Origin: Flavobacteriales bacterium
Lineage (GTDB): Bacteria > Bacteroidota > Bacteroidia > UBA10329
Direction of reading: 5' to 3'
Assembly (NCBI GenBank): GCA_016124845.1
Contig: WGMW01000050.1
Coordinates: 1 to 37,561, forward strand
Length of the DNA: 37,561 nucleotides
A program made the position numbers and the translations under genes. This document shows positions 25,004 through 34,608 of this stretch, piece by piece (within the stretch, counting starts at the first letter, position 1; the number at the start of each line of letters is the position of its first letter). The notes beneath the pieces are model-generated. The model ran no database searches. It was not told where the DNA came from and was given only the letters and a program-made list of their open reading frames with translations.

Positions 25004-26731
25004 TCAGGTGGTAACCTCGTCCTCGAGGTCGAGGTGATCGCCTCGCAGTGCCTCCGAAACATGGATCACGTTGTCTGCGATCTTTTCGTAACCGCTGATC
25101 AGATCCATGTAAATCAGTCCTGCCTGAAGGCTCACTTTTCCCTTTTCAACGCGCTTGAAATTCTTCGCTCTGAACTTGTCCCGTTTTCTGTTGATGTTCT
25201 TCTCCAGTTCGGTGGCCTTTTCAAGCACAATATTGTCAGGGTCTTGCGTAATGGTCACCATCATCAGTTTCATGGCCTCTAAGACCATGTCGCGCATTTC
25301 GCGAAGATCCACGCGATGGCTTTCCTCGAACCAGACCTTTTTCTCGATCTTCTGCTCAATGGAACGTGACATCTGATAGCAAAGGTCACCGACAGATTCC
25401 ATGTGGTTGACCACCGAAAGGAACGACTGCACTCGTCTGGAACTTTGGTTCGAGAGCTCGGAACGCGAAAGCTCCATTAGAAACTCGCCCACTTTCAATT
25501 CGATAAGATCCGTGTGGTCTTCGTATTCCTTGATCTTCTTCAGCAATTTCTGCTGTTCGCGATATTCCGTTTCTTCGATCAGTTGCCCCACGCGCTGCAC
25601 ACCTTTCAGGTTCAGCTTCGCGAATTTGACGATCTCGTTCTCCACCTCAACCAACGAGATCTCCGGTGTTCGCACCAACCCTCGGCCAATGAATTCCAAA
25701 CGGAAATCCTCATCATCTCCCTTGGAAGGCATGAGTTTGGTGACCGTTTTGGCGATGAACGGAATGAACCAGATCAACAGGAGCACATTGATGATGTTGA
25801 AGCTGGAATGGAAGATGGACAGCGCGATGGGAATATGCTCCGGATTGTAATCCGGGCTGGAAAGCGAAGGGTACATTCCCATGTATTTTCCCATGTACCA
25901 AGCAATTGCCTTGGTGAAGAATGGGAAAAGGATGAACATCCACGTAACCCCGAAAATGTTGAAAATGAAATGCGCCAACGCAGCACGCTTCGCATAAATA
26001 TTTCCTACAAGCGCGGCCAAGTTGGCGGTAATGGTTGTACCGATGTTCTCACCCAATACCATCGCTGCGGCAAGTTCAAAGGGAATCCAACCTTCGTAGC
26101 ACATCACCAACGTAAGCGCCATGGCTGCGCTGGATGACTGCACGATCAGCGTCAGCACCGTTCCAACCGTAATGAAAATGAATGTGGACAGGTAACCCAT
26201 ATCCGCATAATGCTGCAAGAAGCTGAGTATCTCCGGGTTCGATTTCAGATCCGGAACCGAATGCTTCAGAAAATCCAGCCCCATAAAAAGAAGCGCAAAA
26301 CCGATGAGCACCTGAGCCCATGAGTTCAGAGATGTTCGGGATGAGAATAGCATCGGGAAACCGATGGCAATGATCGGCAAGGCCAGATCCGAAATGTCCA
26401 GTTTGAAACCGAGGATGGAGATGATCCAAGCGGTGATGGTGGTTCCGATGTTGGCACCCATGATCACACCGATGGCCTCCACCAGTGTTAGCAGCCCAGC
26501 GTTTACAAAACTCACGATCATCACCGTGGTGGCGGATGACGATTGCACCAAGGCCGTTACCAGAAATCCGGTCAGCACTCCGAACACACGGTTCGAGGTC
26601 ATGGCGGCAAGGATCTCGCGCATTTTGGCACCGGCAACCTTCTGGATGCCATCGCTCATTTCCTTCATTCCGTAGATGAAGAATCCGAGGGCGCCAACAA
26701 GTTTCAGAAAATCAAATAATCCGAAGGACAT
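25004..26731 (-). CDS. Na/Pi cotransporter family protein with PhoU-like C-terminal domain
   Basis: The 575-residue protein has two inverted Na/Pi repeats with the hallmark QSSSAT motifs (ALVQSSSATTVMIV in the first, LIVQSSSAAMALTLV in the second) and about eight to ten membrane helices up to residue 330. The rest (about 350-575) is a helical, charged PhoU-like domain (VNHMESVGDLCYQMSR, GYEKIADNVIHVSEAL). It probably takes up phosphate with sodium or exports it. I use the ATG at 26731; the longer frame to 26767 would cover the promoter-like element at 26746-26753. Confidence 0.93.
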   Translation of the reverse strand: MSFGLFDFLKLVGALGFFIYGMKEMSDGIQKVAGAKMREILAAMTSNRVFGVLTGFLVTALVQSSSATTVMIVSFVNAGLLTLVEAIGVIMGANIGTTITAWIISILGFKLDISDLALPIIAIGFPMLFSSRTSLNSWAQVLIGFALLFMGLDFLKHSVPDLKSNPEILSFLQHYADMGYLSTFIFITVGTVLTLIVQSSSAAMALTLVMCYEGWIPFELAAAMVLGENIGTTITANLAALVGNIYAKRAALAHFIFNIFGVTWMFILFPFFTKAIAWYMGKYMGMYPSLSSPDYNPEHIPIALSIFHSSFNIINVLLLIWFIPFIAKTVTKLMPSKGDDEDFRLEFIGRGLVRTPEISLVEVENEIVKFAKLNLKGVQRVGQLIEETEYREQQKLLKKIKEYEDHTDLIELKVGEFLMELSRSELSNQSSRRVQSFLSVVNHMESVGDLCYQMSRSIEQKIEKKVWFEESHRVDLREMRDMVLEAMKLMMVTITQDPDNIVLEKATELEKNINRKRDKFRAKNFKRVEKGKVSLQAGLIYMDLISGYEKIADNVIHVSEALRGDHLDLEDEVTT

Positions 26732-26745
26732 GGATTGAATTTGGC

Positions 26746-26753
26746 CAAAAGTA
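26746..26753 (-). promoter_or_regulatory. Possible -7 element of the Na/Pi transporter gene
   Basis: The minus strand reads TACTTTTG, a perfect TAnnTTTG match, ending 14 bases before the ATG at 26731; the predicted leader would be about 8 bases. The nearest TTG upstream is 28 bases away, too far for a normal -33 box. Confidence 0.42.
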
Positions 26754-26804
26754 GGAATTAGACCCACCGCGTTTATTACGCCAATGTTAACACTCGAATG
26801 GTCT

Positions 26805-26908
26805 GACCACGGTTTGGTCGAAATATCAGGTTGGGGAGAACCTTATGTTATTTTCAGCGTACACACGCACCTGAGTGCGAGGCGAACCATTGGTTCTGCC
26901 GTGCAGAA
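26805..26908 (+). promoter_or_regulatory. Structured, ATG-free leader of the first giant surface-protein gene
   Basis: Four short inverted repeats crowd the region before the first giant gene: GACCA/TGGTC (26805-26819), CGCAC/GTGCG with a CTGA loop (26866-26879), GAACC/GGTTC (26884-26896) and TTCTGC/GCAGAA (26894-26908). The last two share bases and cannot form together. No convincing TAnnTTTG element was found here on the plus strand. Whether this is a regulatory leader or chance is open. Confidence 0.3.
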
Positions 26909-26917
26909 ACGACAGGT

Positions 26918-29900
26918 TTGAGAACAGTTCTATTCCCAATAAGATTTTCATTGATGCTTCTGGCATCCATGCTTGTAGCAAGTGCATGGTCGGGGCAAAT
27001 ATTCGGGCAGGCCATTACGGTCAATCAGGCCACTTCAACCACAGAAATTGAAGATTATGTTCAGAACGTGCTGCTCGGTTCGTGTGTCACCGCATCGAAT
27101 ATCACCTATGTTGGCGCAACAGGAGCTGCAGGAACATTCGATGGTTCGGGAACCGTTCTGGGTCTCAATGCCGGGGTCGTTCTTACATCCGGTTCGTCTG
27201 CATTGGCGGTTGGACCTGATAATGCCAATAGCATTGGAATGTCTAATGGACTCGGAGGCGATCCTGACCTGACGGTTCTTGCCTCTGGAATTCCAACGTA
27301 TGATGCCGCCATTCTCGAATTCGATTTTGTTCCGCAAAGCGACACGCTTCGGTTCAATTACATTTTCGGTTCGGAGGAATATCCGGAATACGTGAGTTCG
27401 GGTTACAATGATGTGTTCGGATTCTTCATCTCAGGTCCTGGAATTACAGGGCCTTTTACGGGTGGTGCAGCGAATATTGCGCTCATTCCGGGTACGTCAA
27501 CGCCTGTTGCGATCGATAACGTGAATAACGGCTACAGCGGTTCCGAGCCATCTACGGGCCCATGTACCAACTGCCAGTATTATGTCGATAATTCAAGCGG
27601 TCCTGCCGTGCAGTATGATGGTTATACAACCGTTCTTACCGCGCAGGTGGTGGTAACGCCATGCCAGACCTACCATATTAAAATTGCCGTGGCCGATGCA
27701 GGCGATGGCGCATTGGATTCGGGAGTTTTTCTGGAAGAAGGAAGTTTCTCCTCAAGTGGGGAAGATGCAGTTGAGCTGGCAGCCGTTTCAGGTGTTTCGG
27801 GCATTTACGAAGGTTGCGACATCGGAACATTCGTGTTCAGGCGTTTGCCTGGTTCCAGCAACGCTGCGCCACTTACAGTAGGCTACAACGTTTCGGGAAC
27901 GGCCACTCCTGGTGTGGATTACAACACATTGCCTGGCTCCATCACCATTCCTGCTGGCGAGGATTCGGTCATTCTCAATGTTCAAGGCGTTTTGGATTAC
28001 ACCACCGAAGGAACGGAAACCATCATCCTCGATCTTGTTGGCGGAGGTTGTACGTGTACGGCACCGCCATCGGTGAACATGAATATTCTTGACAACGATG
28101 TGCCGTTGTCGCTCACCACTTCGGGAACTACCACCATCTGTTTGGGCGAGTCGGCCAACCTTACGGCCAATCCCGCAGGGAGTATTTCGCCTTACGTCAG
28201 CAGTTGGGACAATGGCGCGCCTTCAGGCAATAATGTGGCGGTTTCGCCAACCGTTACCACTACGTATACCTATACTGTAACGGATGCGTGCAGCGGTCAG
28301 TCTCTTACAAGCAGCGAAACCGTTACGGTTGTCACACCCGATTTTACCGTGGATGACCAGCAGCAATGTTTTGATGGCAACGCCTTCAACTTCACGAATA
28401 CAGGCGCAAGTGGCGGAACCGTGACGCATTACTGGGATTTCGGTGACGGGAACACGTCCACGGTGGAGAATCCTGTTTACAGCTACGCTGCGAGCGGAGA
28501 TTACACGGTAACGCATTACGTGATCTACACGGCCGCTGGTTGTACTGCTTCGGCCGATGCGTTGATCAATGTCTATCCCGAACCTTCCGTTCTGGCCATT
28601 GTGGATCATAATGTCTCGTGTGTCGGAGGTTCTGACGGTGGGCTTTCGGCTTTCGTAACGGGCGGCACTTCACCGTATCAATATCAATGGTCTCCGAACG
28701 GTGAGACCACGGTTTCAATCACCAACCTCACCGCAGGGAATTACACCGTGACGGTTACGGACAACAGCGGCTGTACCGATATGGTCACGGGAACAATTAT
28801 TCAAGATGACTCTGAACTCCCAACGGCCATTTGTCAGGATGTATCGGTTTACATCAACGCAAGTGGAAATGCCACGCTTTCGGCCTCGCAGGTCAATAAC
28901 GGTTCGAGCGACAATTGCGGCATTGCATCATTGGTGGTTTCGTCCAACGTGTTCAGCTGCGCGGATGTTGGCGGCAATGCGGTTGTTCTGACCGTCACCG
29001 ATGTAAATGGAAATGTGGCCACCTGTAACGCCACGGTTACCGTGCAGGACACGATTCCGCCAACGGCCATCTGCCAGGATCTGACGGTCACACTCGATGC
29101 TTCTGGAAATGCTTCGGTCACAACTGCTCAGATCGACAACGGATCTTCAGACAACTGCGCCATTCAAAGTATTTCGCTCAACCCGAACGCCTTTACCTGT
29201 GCCGACCTCGGAGCGAACACGGTCACGCTTACGGTTACCGATGTTGGTGGAAATACTTCCACCTGCGATGCAACGGTTACTGTTCTTGAAGACACCGACC
29301 CGATCGCGGTCTGTCAGGATGTTTCTGTGAATTTGGATGCCACGGGAAATGTGTCTGTTACGGGTGCGCAACTTGGTTCAGGTTCTACCGACAACTGCGC
29401 CATTGTGGATATTTCGGTGACGCCTTCAGATTTCACCTGTTCCGAAATTGGAGACAATCCAGTTACGGTAACCGTTACGGATGCCAATGGAAATTCGGCC
29501 ACCTGCTCGGCAACGGTTTCGGTTTCGGACAACCTCGCTCCGAATGCTGTCTGTCAGAACATCACGGTGCAATTGGACGCTTCGGGCAATGCTTCCATCA
29601 CAGCTGCGGATGTGGATGGCGGCTCGACCGACAATTGCGGAATTGCCAACCTCTCGGCTACGCCAACAGCATTTTCGTGTGCGGATATTGGAGCCAAAAC
29701 GGTAACGCTTACCGTGACGGATGTCAACGGACTCGTTTCTACCTGCAATGCAACCGTAACGGTGGAGGATGCGCTTCCGCCAACCGCTGTCTGTCAGGAT
29801 ATTACCGTGGCGTTGGATGCCAATGGCATGGCTTCGATTGTCGCTTCGCAGATCGATGCTGGTTCGAGCGACAATTGCAGCGGTTCGCTCACCATTTCCA

Positions 29901-32900
29901 TCAGCCCCAACTCCTTCGATTGTACCGTCAGCTCACCCGGTCAAGTGGAACTCACCGTAACAGATGCGGCTGGAAATTCCTCTACCTGTACAGCAATTGT
30001 AACGCTGATCGAGAACACGCCTCCGACAGCCGTCTGTCAGGATATTACCATTCAGTTGGATGCCACGGGAAACGCCAGCATTGTGGGTGCCGATGTGGAT
30101 GGTGGAAGCACGGATAATTGCGGCATCGCCAGTTTGGATGTCGATCCTTCCACATTTGATTGCAGCAACATTGGAGAGAACTCAGTAACGCTTACAACGA
30201 GCGATGCCAACGGAAATTCATCCACGTGTACGGCCATTGTAACGGTGGAGGAAAACGTTGCGCCAACGGCCGTTTGCCAAGACATTACGGTGCAGTTGGA
30301 TGCCAGCGGAAACGCCAGCATTGTGGCAGCCGATGTCGATGGCGGAAGTTCGGACAACTGTGCCATTGCCAGCATCTCGGCCGGTCCAACCGCGTTCAAT
30401 TGTTCCAACACGGGAGTGAATACGGTAACGCTCGCGGTTGAGGATTTCAACGGGAACAGTTCAACCTGTACTGCAAATGTGACGGTGGAAGATGTAACGC
30501 CTCCAACGGCTGTTTGTCAGGATGTAACGGTGGCGTTGGATGCTTCTGGAAACGCGGTGGTCAACGAATCTCAGGTAGATAACGGCTCTTCGGATAATTG
30601 TGCCATCGTTGATATTTCGCTCACGCCAAGCACGTTCAATTGTACGAACGTGGGCACGGCACAGGCAGTACTCACAGTGACCGATGCCAGCGGGAACGCA
30701 TCGACCTGCAATGCAACCATCACGATAGAGGAAAATCTGCCGCCAACGGCTGTCTGTCAGGACGTTACGGTTCAGTTGGATGCTTCGGGAAATGCAAGCA
30801 TTGTGGCAGCAGATGTCGATAATGGTTCTTCAGACAACTGCGGCATCGCAGACCTTACGGTCGATCCTTCCGTGTTCGATTGCAGCAATTTGGGAGAAAA
30901 TAGCGTCACGCTTACGGCCACCGATGCCAGCGGGAATACGGGTAGTTGTACTGCCGTAGTTACGGTTGAGGACAACATCGATCCAACCGCAATTTGTCAG
31001 GACATTACCGTTCAGTTGGATGCTTCGGGCAGCGCGGTCATTTCGGCTTCGGATGTGGATAATGGAAGCTCCGACAACTGTTCTGTGACCGATATTTCGG
31101 TCTCGCCAAACAGTTTCAATTGCAGCAATCTGGGAACGGCAACGGTTACATTGACCGTTTCCGATGCCAACGGAAATACATCTACCTGTACGGCAAATGT
31201 TACGGTTGAAGATAACGTGCCGCCAAGTGCCATCTGTCAGGATATTACAGTTCAGTTGGATGTGAACGGTAGTTCCACCATTGTTCCTTCGCAGATCGAC
31301 AACGGCTCGGCCGATGTCTGTGGCATTGCCAATTTGAGTTTGGATGTAACGGATTTCGACTGTTCCAATGTGGGGTTGAACACGGTTCAGCTGACCGTGG
31401 AAGACAACAGCGGAAACGTTTCCACGTGCTCGGCAACCGTAACGGTGCAAGACAACACCGATCCGAACGCGGTCTGCCAGAATGCAACGGTTTACTTGGA
31501 TGCGAACGTAACGATAGCGGTCGACCCATTGTCCATTGATAATGGTTCGTCCGACAATTGCGGCATTGATTCGTACGCACTTTCGCAAAGCGATTTCCTA
31601 TGTTCGGATATCGGCCAGACCATCGTTACGCTCACGGTGGCCGATGCCAGCGGAAACAGGGACGATTGCATTGCCGTTCTGACCGTTCTCGACACGGTTT
31701 CTCCGATCATTTCTGGTTGTCCGACCGACATTCAGATCACACCAGACAGTTCCGATTGTACGCCTTCTGTTACATGGGCCGAACCTACGGCAAGCGACAA
31801 CTGCTCGGCAACCATGACAAGTAATTTCTCATCGGGAGCTAATTTTCCTGTTGGAACAACCGCTGTGACGTACAATGCTGAAGATCCATCAGGCAATACC
31901 GCCTCGTGTTCTTTCACCGTTACCATTCAACCATCGGAAGTACTTCTGTCACTTTCTTCGCCAACATTGGCATGCGGCTACAACATCAGTTGCAATGGGT
32001 TAGAGGATGGCGAGGCCAATGCGAGTGTTTCGGGTGGTTGCACGCCTTATCAGTTTCAATGGTCCAACGGACAGACCACGCAGACAGCGGTCGGTCTGGC
32101 GGCTGGAATCTACATTCTGGTGGTGACGGATGCCAATGGTACGCAAGCAACCGACACCATTGTTCTAACCGAACCTCAACCGCTGGTCACCGATAGCATC
32201 ACGAGCCCGACATTTGTTGGCGGAACCAATGTTTCGTGTGCGGGTGCCAACGATGGCTCCATCGATCTGAACATTCTTGGCGGAGCCGATTGCCAGAACT
32301 ATTCCTATTTCTGGACGACTGAAAATGGATTTAGCGCTGTGGATGAAGACCTCACGGGTGTGATCGCTGATACGTATACCCTCACCGTAACAGATGTGAA
32401 TGGTTGCACGCATGTCGATAGCATTACCTTGACAGAGCCAGAGCCGATGGACCTTCAGGCGTTTCCGACCACGTACAACGGTTACAATATTTCGTGTTTC
32501 GGTCTTTCGGATGGCTTCATCAACTTGGAAGTTTCTGCGGGAACCGCTCCGTATTCGTATCAATGGAGCAATGGCGAAACCACGCAGGACATCGATTCGC
32601 TGGCCGTGGGTACGTATGATGTGGCTGTGACCGATACGAATGGCTGTCAAGGGTCGCTCAGCGTGACGTTGACCGAACCGACCGACCTTGCGGTTGCAAC
32701 AACCGATGTGACGCAAGTGAACTGCTTTGGCGAACAGAACGGACAGGCGGTGGTGCAAGCATCGGGCGGGGTTCCGAATTACGCTTACCTATGGTCCAAC
32801 GGAGATGCAGACCCGACCTTGAATGCGGTGGGTGTTGGAACGTACCAAGTGGTGGTAACGGATGGCAACGGGTGCCAGGATTCGCTCACAGTGAACATCA

Positions 32901-34426
32901 CCAGCCCGACCGCCATTGTAGGAACCGTGGTGCAAGTGACCGATGCTACGTGTTTCGGCTATAATGATGGCAACGCGACCGTTTCTGCCACAGGTGGCGT
33001 TACTCCATATTCATACAACTGGCCCGCAGTAGGGCAGACCAACGCGACAGCAACAGACCTTTCGGCTGCAGATTACGTGTATGAAATAGAGGATGCCAAC
33101 GGCTGCGTTTTCACAGACACGCTTACGGTTTCGGAACCGGACCAGATCATTCTCGTTACTTCCAACGACACTACCATTTGCCCAGGAACAGTAGCTTCAC
33201 TTTCGGTGGAGGCGAGTGGAGGTGGAGGGACCTACCTCATTACATGGGATAACGGCCAAGGTTTTGGGAACACGTACGAACCGTATGTGACCAACACGTC
33301 CAATATTCCTGTGGTGGCTGTGGATCAGAACGGTTGCGAGGCAGTTCCGAATTCGGTGATTGTCACCACGTTCAGCCCCGTAACGGCCAATTTCGAAAGC
33401 ACGGTGGAGGACAATTGCGTTTCACCTGCCACGGTCGATTTCACCAATACAAGCATCAACGGCAGTTCGTTCAGTTGGACATTCGGCAATGCCGATTCTT
33501 CCACCCAGTTCATGCCATCGAGCGTCTATGCTGCTCCTGGTGTTTATTCAGTGCAGCTCGTAGCAACTTCGGATGATGGTTGTACCGATACCGTTTCGCT
33601 TCCACTTACTATTCACGAACTCCCTGTGGCCGATTTCGAGATTCCATATCCTGATGGCTGTTTCCCGATTGTTGTGGGTCTTTACAATCACAGCACCAAT
33701 GCGAGTACCTACTCCTGGAATTTCGGAGATGGAGATACCAGCGATGAGGCCAATCCGTACCATTTCTTCGAGAATGCTGGAGCTTACACGGTCACGCTGG
33801 TCGCCACCAACCAGTTCGGATGTTCCGACACGCTGACGGTTGACACGGCCGTGTTCGCCTATCCGCGGCCAACGGCTTCGTTCAATGCCATTTCCACAGG
33901 AAACATCGGTGGAGACGAATTCCTCTTCAACAACACCTCTACAGGTGGAACGGAATATCTGTGGACGTTTGATGACGGTCAATCGTCCGACCTGTTTGAG
34001 CCGACCCATCAATATGATGAGTTTGGCGACTACAACGTTGTACTGAGGGTTTACAACCAGTACGGATGTTTGGACACGGCCGAGTATCACGTGCACATCG
34101 ACCTCATTTCAGGTCTGTTTGTGCCGAACGCCATGGTGATCGGAGAACCTGGAGAAGCAGGGCAGTTCCTGCCGAAAGGAGCTGGTATAGGCGAATACCA
34201 TGCGTGGGTGTTCGACAAGTGGGGTAACCAGCTTTGGGAATCTGTGGAACTGGTTGATGGAAGCCCTGCTGAAAGTTGGAACGGACGCTATCGCGGAGCG
34301 TTGGTTCCCGAAGGTGCTTACACGTGGAAGATCGAAGCCAAATTCAAGGATGGCGAAATATGGAAAGGCATGAAACAGCCTTTCGGGAAACCGAAGAATG
34401 TAGGTTCTGTTACCGTCATCTATTGA
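26918..34426 (+). CDS. Giant T9SS-exported multidomain surface protein (choice-of-anchor L, HYR-like repeats, SprB, PKD, type B sorting domain)
   Basis: About 2502 residues. Domain order by position: signal peptide (to about 27013, ending GQIFGQA), choice-of-anchor L domain (27040-27760), Calx-beta-like domain (27770-28100), Ig-like segment (28100-28340), PKD with WDFGDGNTS (28340-28590), one SprB-type repeat (28600-28800), 12 HYR-like repeats (28820-31702), one true HYR domain (31703-31930), five SprB-type repeats (31960-33150), an Ig-like segment, three PKD domains (33385-34100) and a C-terminal type B (gliding-motility-associated) sorting domain (34110-34423, with VFDKWGNQLWES). It is probably a cell-surface adhesin or gliding-type filament protein. 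The frame has no early ATG: TTG at 26918 keeps a basic signal-peptide start, and ATG at 26954 would leave a signal without positive charge. Confidence 0.92.
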   Translation: MRTVLFPIRFSLMLLASMLVASAWSGQIFGQAITVNQATSTTEIEDYVQNVLLGSCVTASNITYVGATGAAGTFDGSGTVLGLNAGVVLTSGSSALAVGPDNANSIGMSNGLGGDPDLTVLASGIPTYDAAILEFDFVPQSDTLRFNYIFGSEEYPEYVSSGYNDVFGFFISGPGITGPFTGGAANIALIPGTSTPVAIDNVNNGYSGSEPSTGPCTNCQYYVDNSSGPAVQYDGYTTVLTAQVVVTPCQTYHIKIAVADAGDGALDSGVFLEEGSFSSSGEDAVELAAVSGVSGIYEGCDIGTFVFRRLPGSSNAAPLTVGYNVSGTATPGVDYNTLPGSITIPAGEDSVILNVQGVLDYTTEGTETIILDLVGGGCTCTAPPSVNMNILDNDVPLSLTTSGTTTICLGESANLTANPAGSISPYVSSWDNGAPSGNNVAVSPTVTTTYTYTVTDACSGQSLTSSETVTVVTPDFTVDDQQQCFDGNAFNFTNTGASGGTVTHYWDFGDGNTSTVENPVYSYAASGDYTVTHYVIYTAAGCTASADALINVYPEPSVLAIVDHNVSCVGGSDGGLSAFVTGGTSPYQYQWSPNGETTVSITNLTAGNYTVTVTDNSGCTDMVTGTIIQDDSELPTAICQDVSVYINASGNATLSASQVNNGSSDNCGIASLVVSSNVFSCADVGGNAVVLTVTDVNGNVATCNATVTVQDTIPPTAICQDLTVTLDASGNASVTTAQIDNGSSDNCAIQSISLNPNAFTCADLGANTVTLTVTDVGGNTSTCDATVTVLEDTDPIAVCQDVSVNLDATGNVSVTGAQLGSGSTDNCAIVDISVTPSDFTCSEIGDNPVTVTVTDANGNSATCSATVSVSDNLAPNAVCQNITVQLDASGNASITAADVDGGSTDNCGIANLSATPTAFSCADIGAKTVTLTVTDVNGLVSTCNATVTVEDALPPTAVCQDITVALDANGMASIVASQIDAGSSDNCSGSLTISISPNSFDCTVSSPGQVELTVTDAAGNSSTCTAIVTLIENTPPTAVCQDITIQLDATGNASIVGADVDGGSTDNCGIASLDVDPSTFDCSNIGENSVTLTTSDANGNSSTCTAIVTVEENVAPTAVCQDITVQLDASGNASIVAADVDGGSSDNCAIASISAGPTAFNCSNTGVNTVTLAVEDFNGNSSTCTANVTVEDVTPPTAVCQDVTVALDASGNAVVNESQVDNGSSDNCAIVDISLTPSTFNCTNVGTAQAVLTVTDASGNASTCNATITIEENLPPTAVCQDVTVQLDASGNASIVAADVDNGSSDNCGIADLTVDPSVFDCSNLGENSVTLTATDASGNTGSCTAVVTVEDNIDPTAICQDITVQLDASGSAVISASDVDNGSSDNCSVTDISVSPNSFNCSNLGTATVTLTVSDANGNTSTCTANVTVEDNVPPSAICQDITVQLDVNGSSTIVPSQIDNGSADVCGIANLSLDVTDFDCSNVGLNTVQLTVEDNSGNVSTCSATVTVQDNTDPNAVCQNATVYLDANVTIAVDPLSIDNGSSDNCGIDSYALSQSDFLCSDIGQTIVTLTVADASGNRDDCIAVLTVLDTVSPIISGCPTDIQITPDSSDCTPSVTWAEPTASDNCSATMTSNFSSGANFPVGTTAVTYNAEDPSGNTASCSFTVTIQPSEVLLSLSSPTLACGYNISCNGLEDGEANASVSGGCTPYQFQWSNGQTTQTAVGLAAGIYILVVTDANGTQATDTIVLTEPQPLVTDSITSPTFVGGTNVSCAGANDGSIDLNILGGADCQNYSYFWTTENGFSAVDEDLTGVIADTYTLTVTDVNGCTHVDSITLTEPEPMDLQAFPTTYNGYNISCFGLSDGFINLEVSAGTAPYSYQWSNGETTQDIDSLAVGTYDVAVTDTNGCQGSLSVTLTEPTDLAVATTDVTQVNCFGEQNGQAVVQASGGVPNYAYLWSNGDADPTLNAVGVGTYQVVVTDGNGCQDSLTVNITSPTAIVGTVVQVTDATCFGYNDGNATVSATGGVTPYSYNWPAVGQTNATATDLSAADYVYEIEDANGCVFTDTLTVSEPDQIILVTSNDTTICPGTVASLSVEASGGGGTYLITWDNGQGFGNTYEPYVTNTSNIPVVAVDQNGCEAVPNSVIVTTFSPVTANFESTVEDNCVSPATVDFTNTSINGSSFSWTFGNADSSTQFMPSSVYAAPGVYSVQLVATSDDGCTDTVSLPLTIHELPVADFEIPYPDGCFPIVVGLYNHSTNASTYSWNFGDGDTSDEANPYHFFENAGAYTVTLVATNQFGCSDTLTVDTAVFAYPRPTASFNAISTGNIGGDEFLFNNTSTGGTEYLWTFDDGQSSDLFEPTHQYDEFGDYNVVLRVYNQYGCLDTAEYHVHIDLISGLFVPNAMVIGEPGEAGQFLPKGAGIGEYHAWVFDKWGNQLWESVELVDGSPAESWNGRYRGALVPEGAYTWKIEAKFKDGEIWKGMKQPFGKPKNVGSVTVIY
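28820..31702 (+). repeat. Twelve tandem HYR-like repeats, exact 240-nt period
   Basis: Units begin at 28820, 29060, 29300, 29540, 29780, 30023, 30263, 30503, 30743, 30983, 31223 and 31463. All are 240 nt (80 codons) except the fifth, which is 243. The consensus starts PTAVCQDITVQLDASGNASI, has DNGSSDNC about residue 27-34, then F-x-C and a late STC. Units 6, 7, 9 and 10 are the most alike in DNA. Each holds four cysteines in fixed places. The array would be prone to unequal recombination. Confidence 0.92.
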
Positions 34427-34608
34427 TGGATGAACGACATGTTTTTATCGACAGACAACACAACCCGGTTAAGTTTTACACAGTATTAGTAGACCAAAAG
34501 TTCGCATTGGTCGAATCGCTCTTGCCCGTTGCATAACCTTTTCTGTAATGTGGCGTAGAACACACCTCTAAATGGAAAGTGTTTTTAAGCTTCCGAATCA
34601 GAGGGCGA

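Noticed and set aside
25514-26137. Plus-strand frame of 207 residues opposite the Na/Pi transporter
   Set aside because: It is a shadow of the transporter gene, with a composition typical of antisense reading.
30830-31588. Long open frame on the minus strand (252 residues) within the repeat array
   Set aside because: It is a by-product of the repetitive, codon-biased plus-strand gene; similar antisense frames recur once per repeat and have no protein-like features.
28820-31702. CRISPR-like array suggested by regular spacing
   Set aside because: The period is 240 nt, the whole unit is coding and conserved as protein, and there are no short repeat-spacer units.
34492-34512. GACCAA/TTGGTC hairpin between the two giant genes as a terminator
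   Set aside because: The stem has only six pairs and no T-run follows, so it is too weak to call.
34276-34536. Small plus-strand frame between the two giant genes
   Set aside because: Most of it overlaps the end of the first giant gene in another frame; no start signal or protein-like features are seen.
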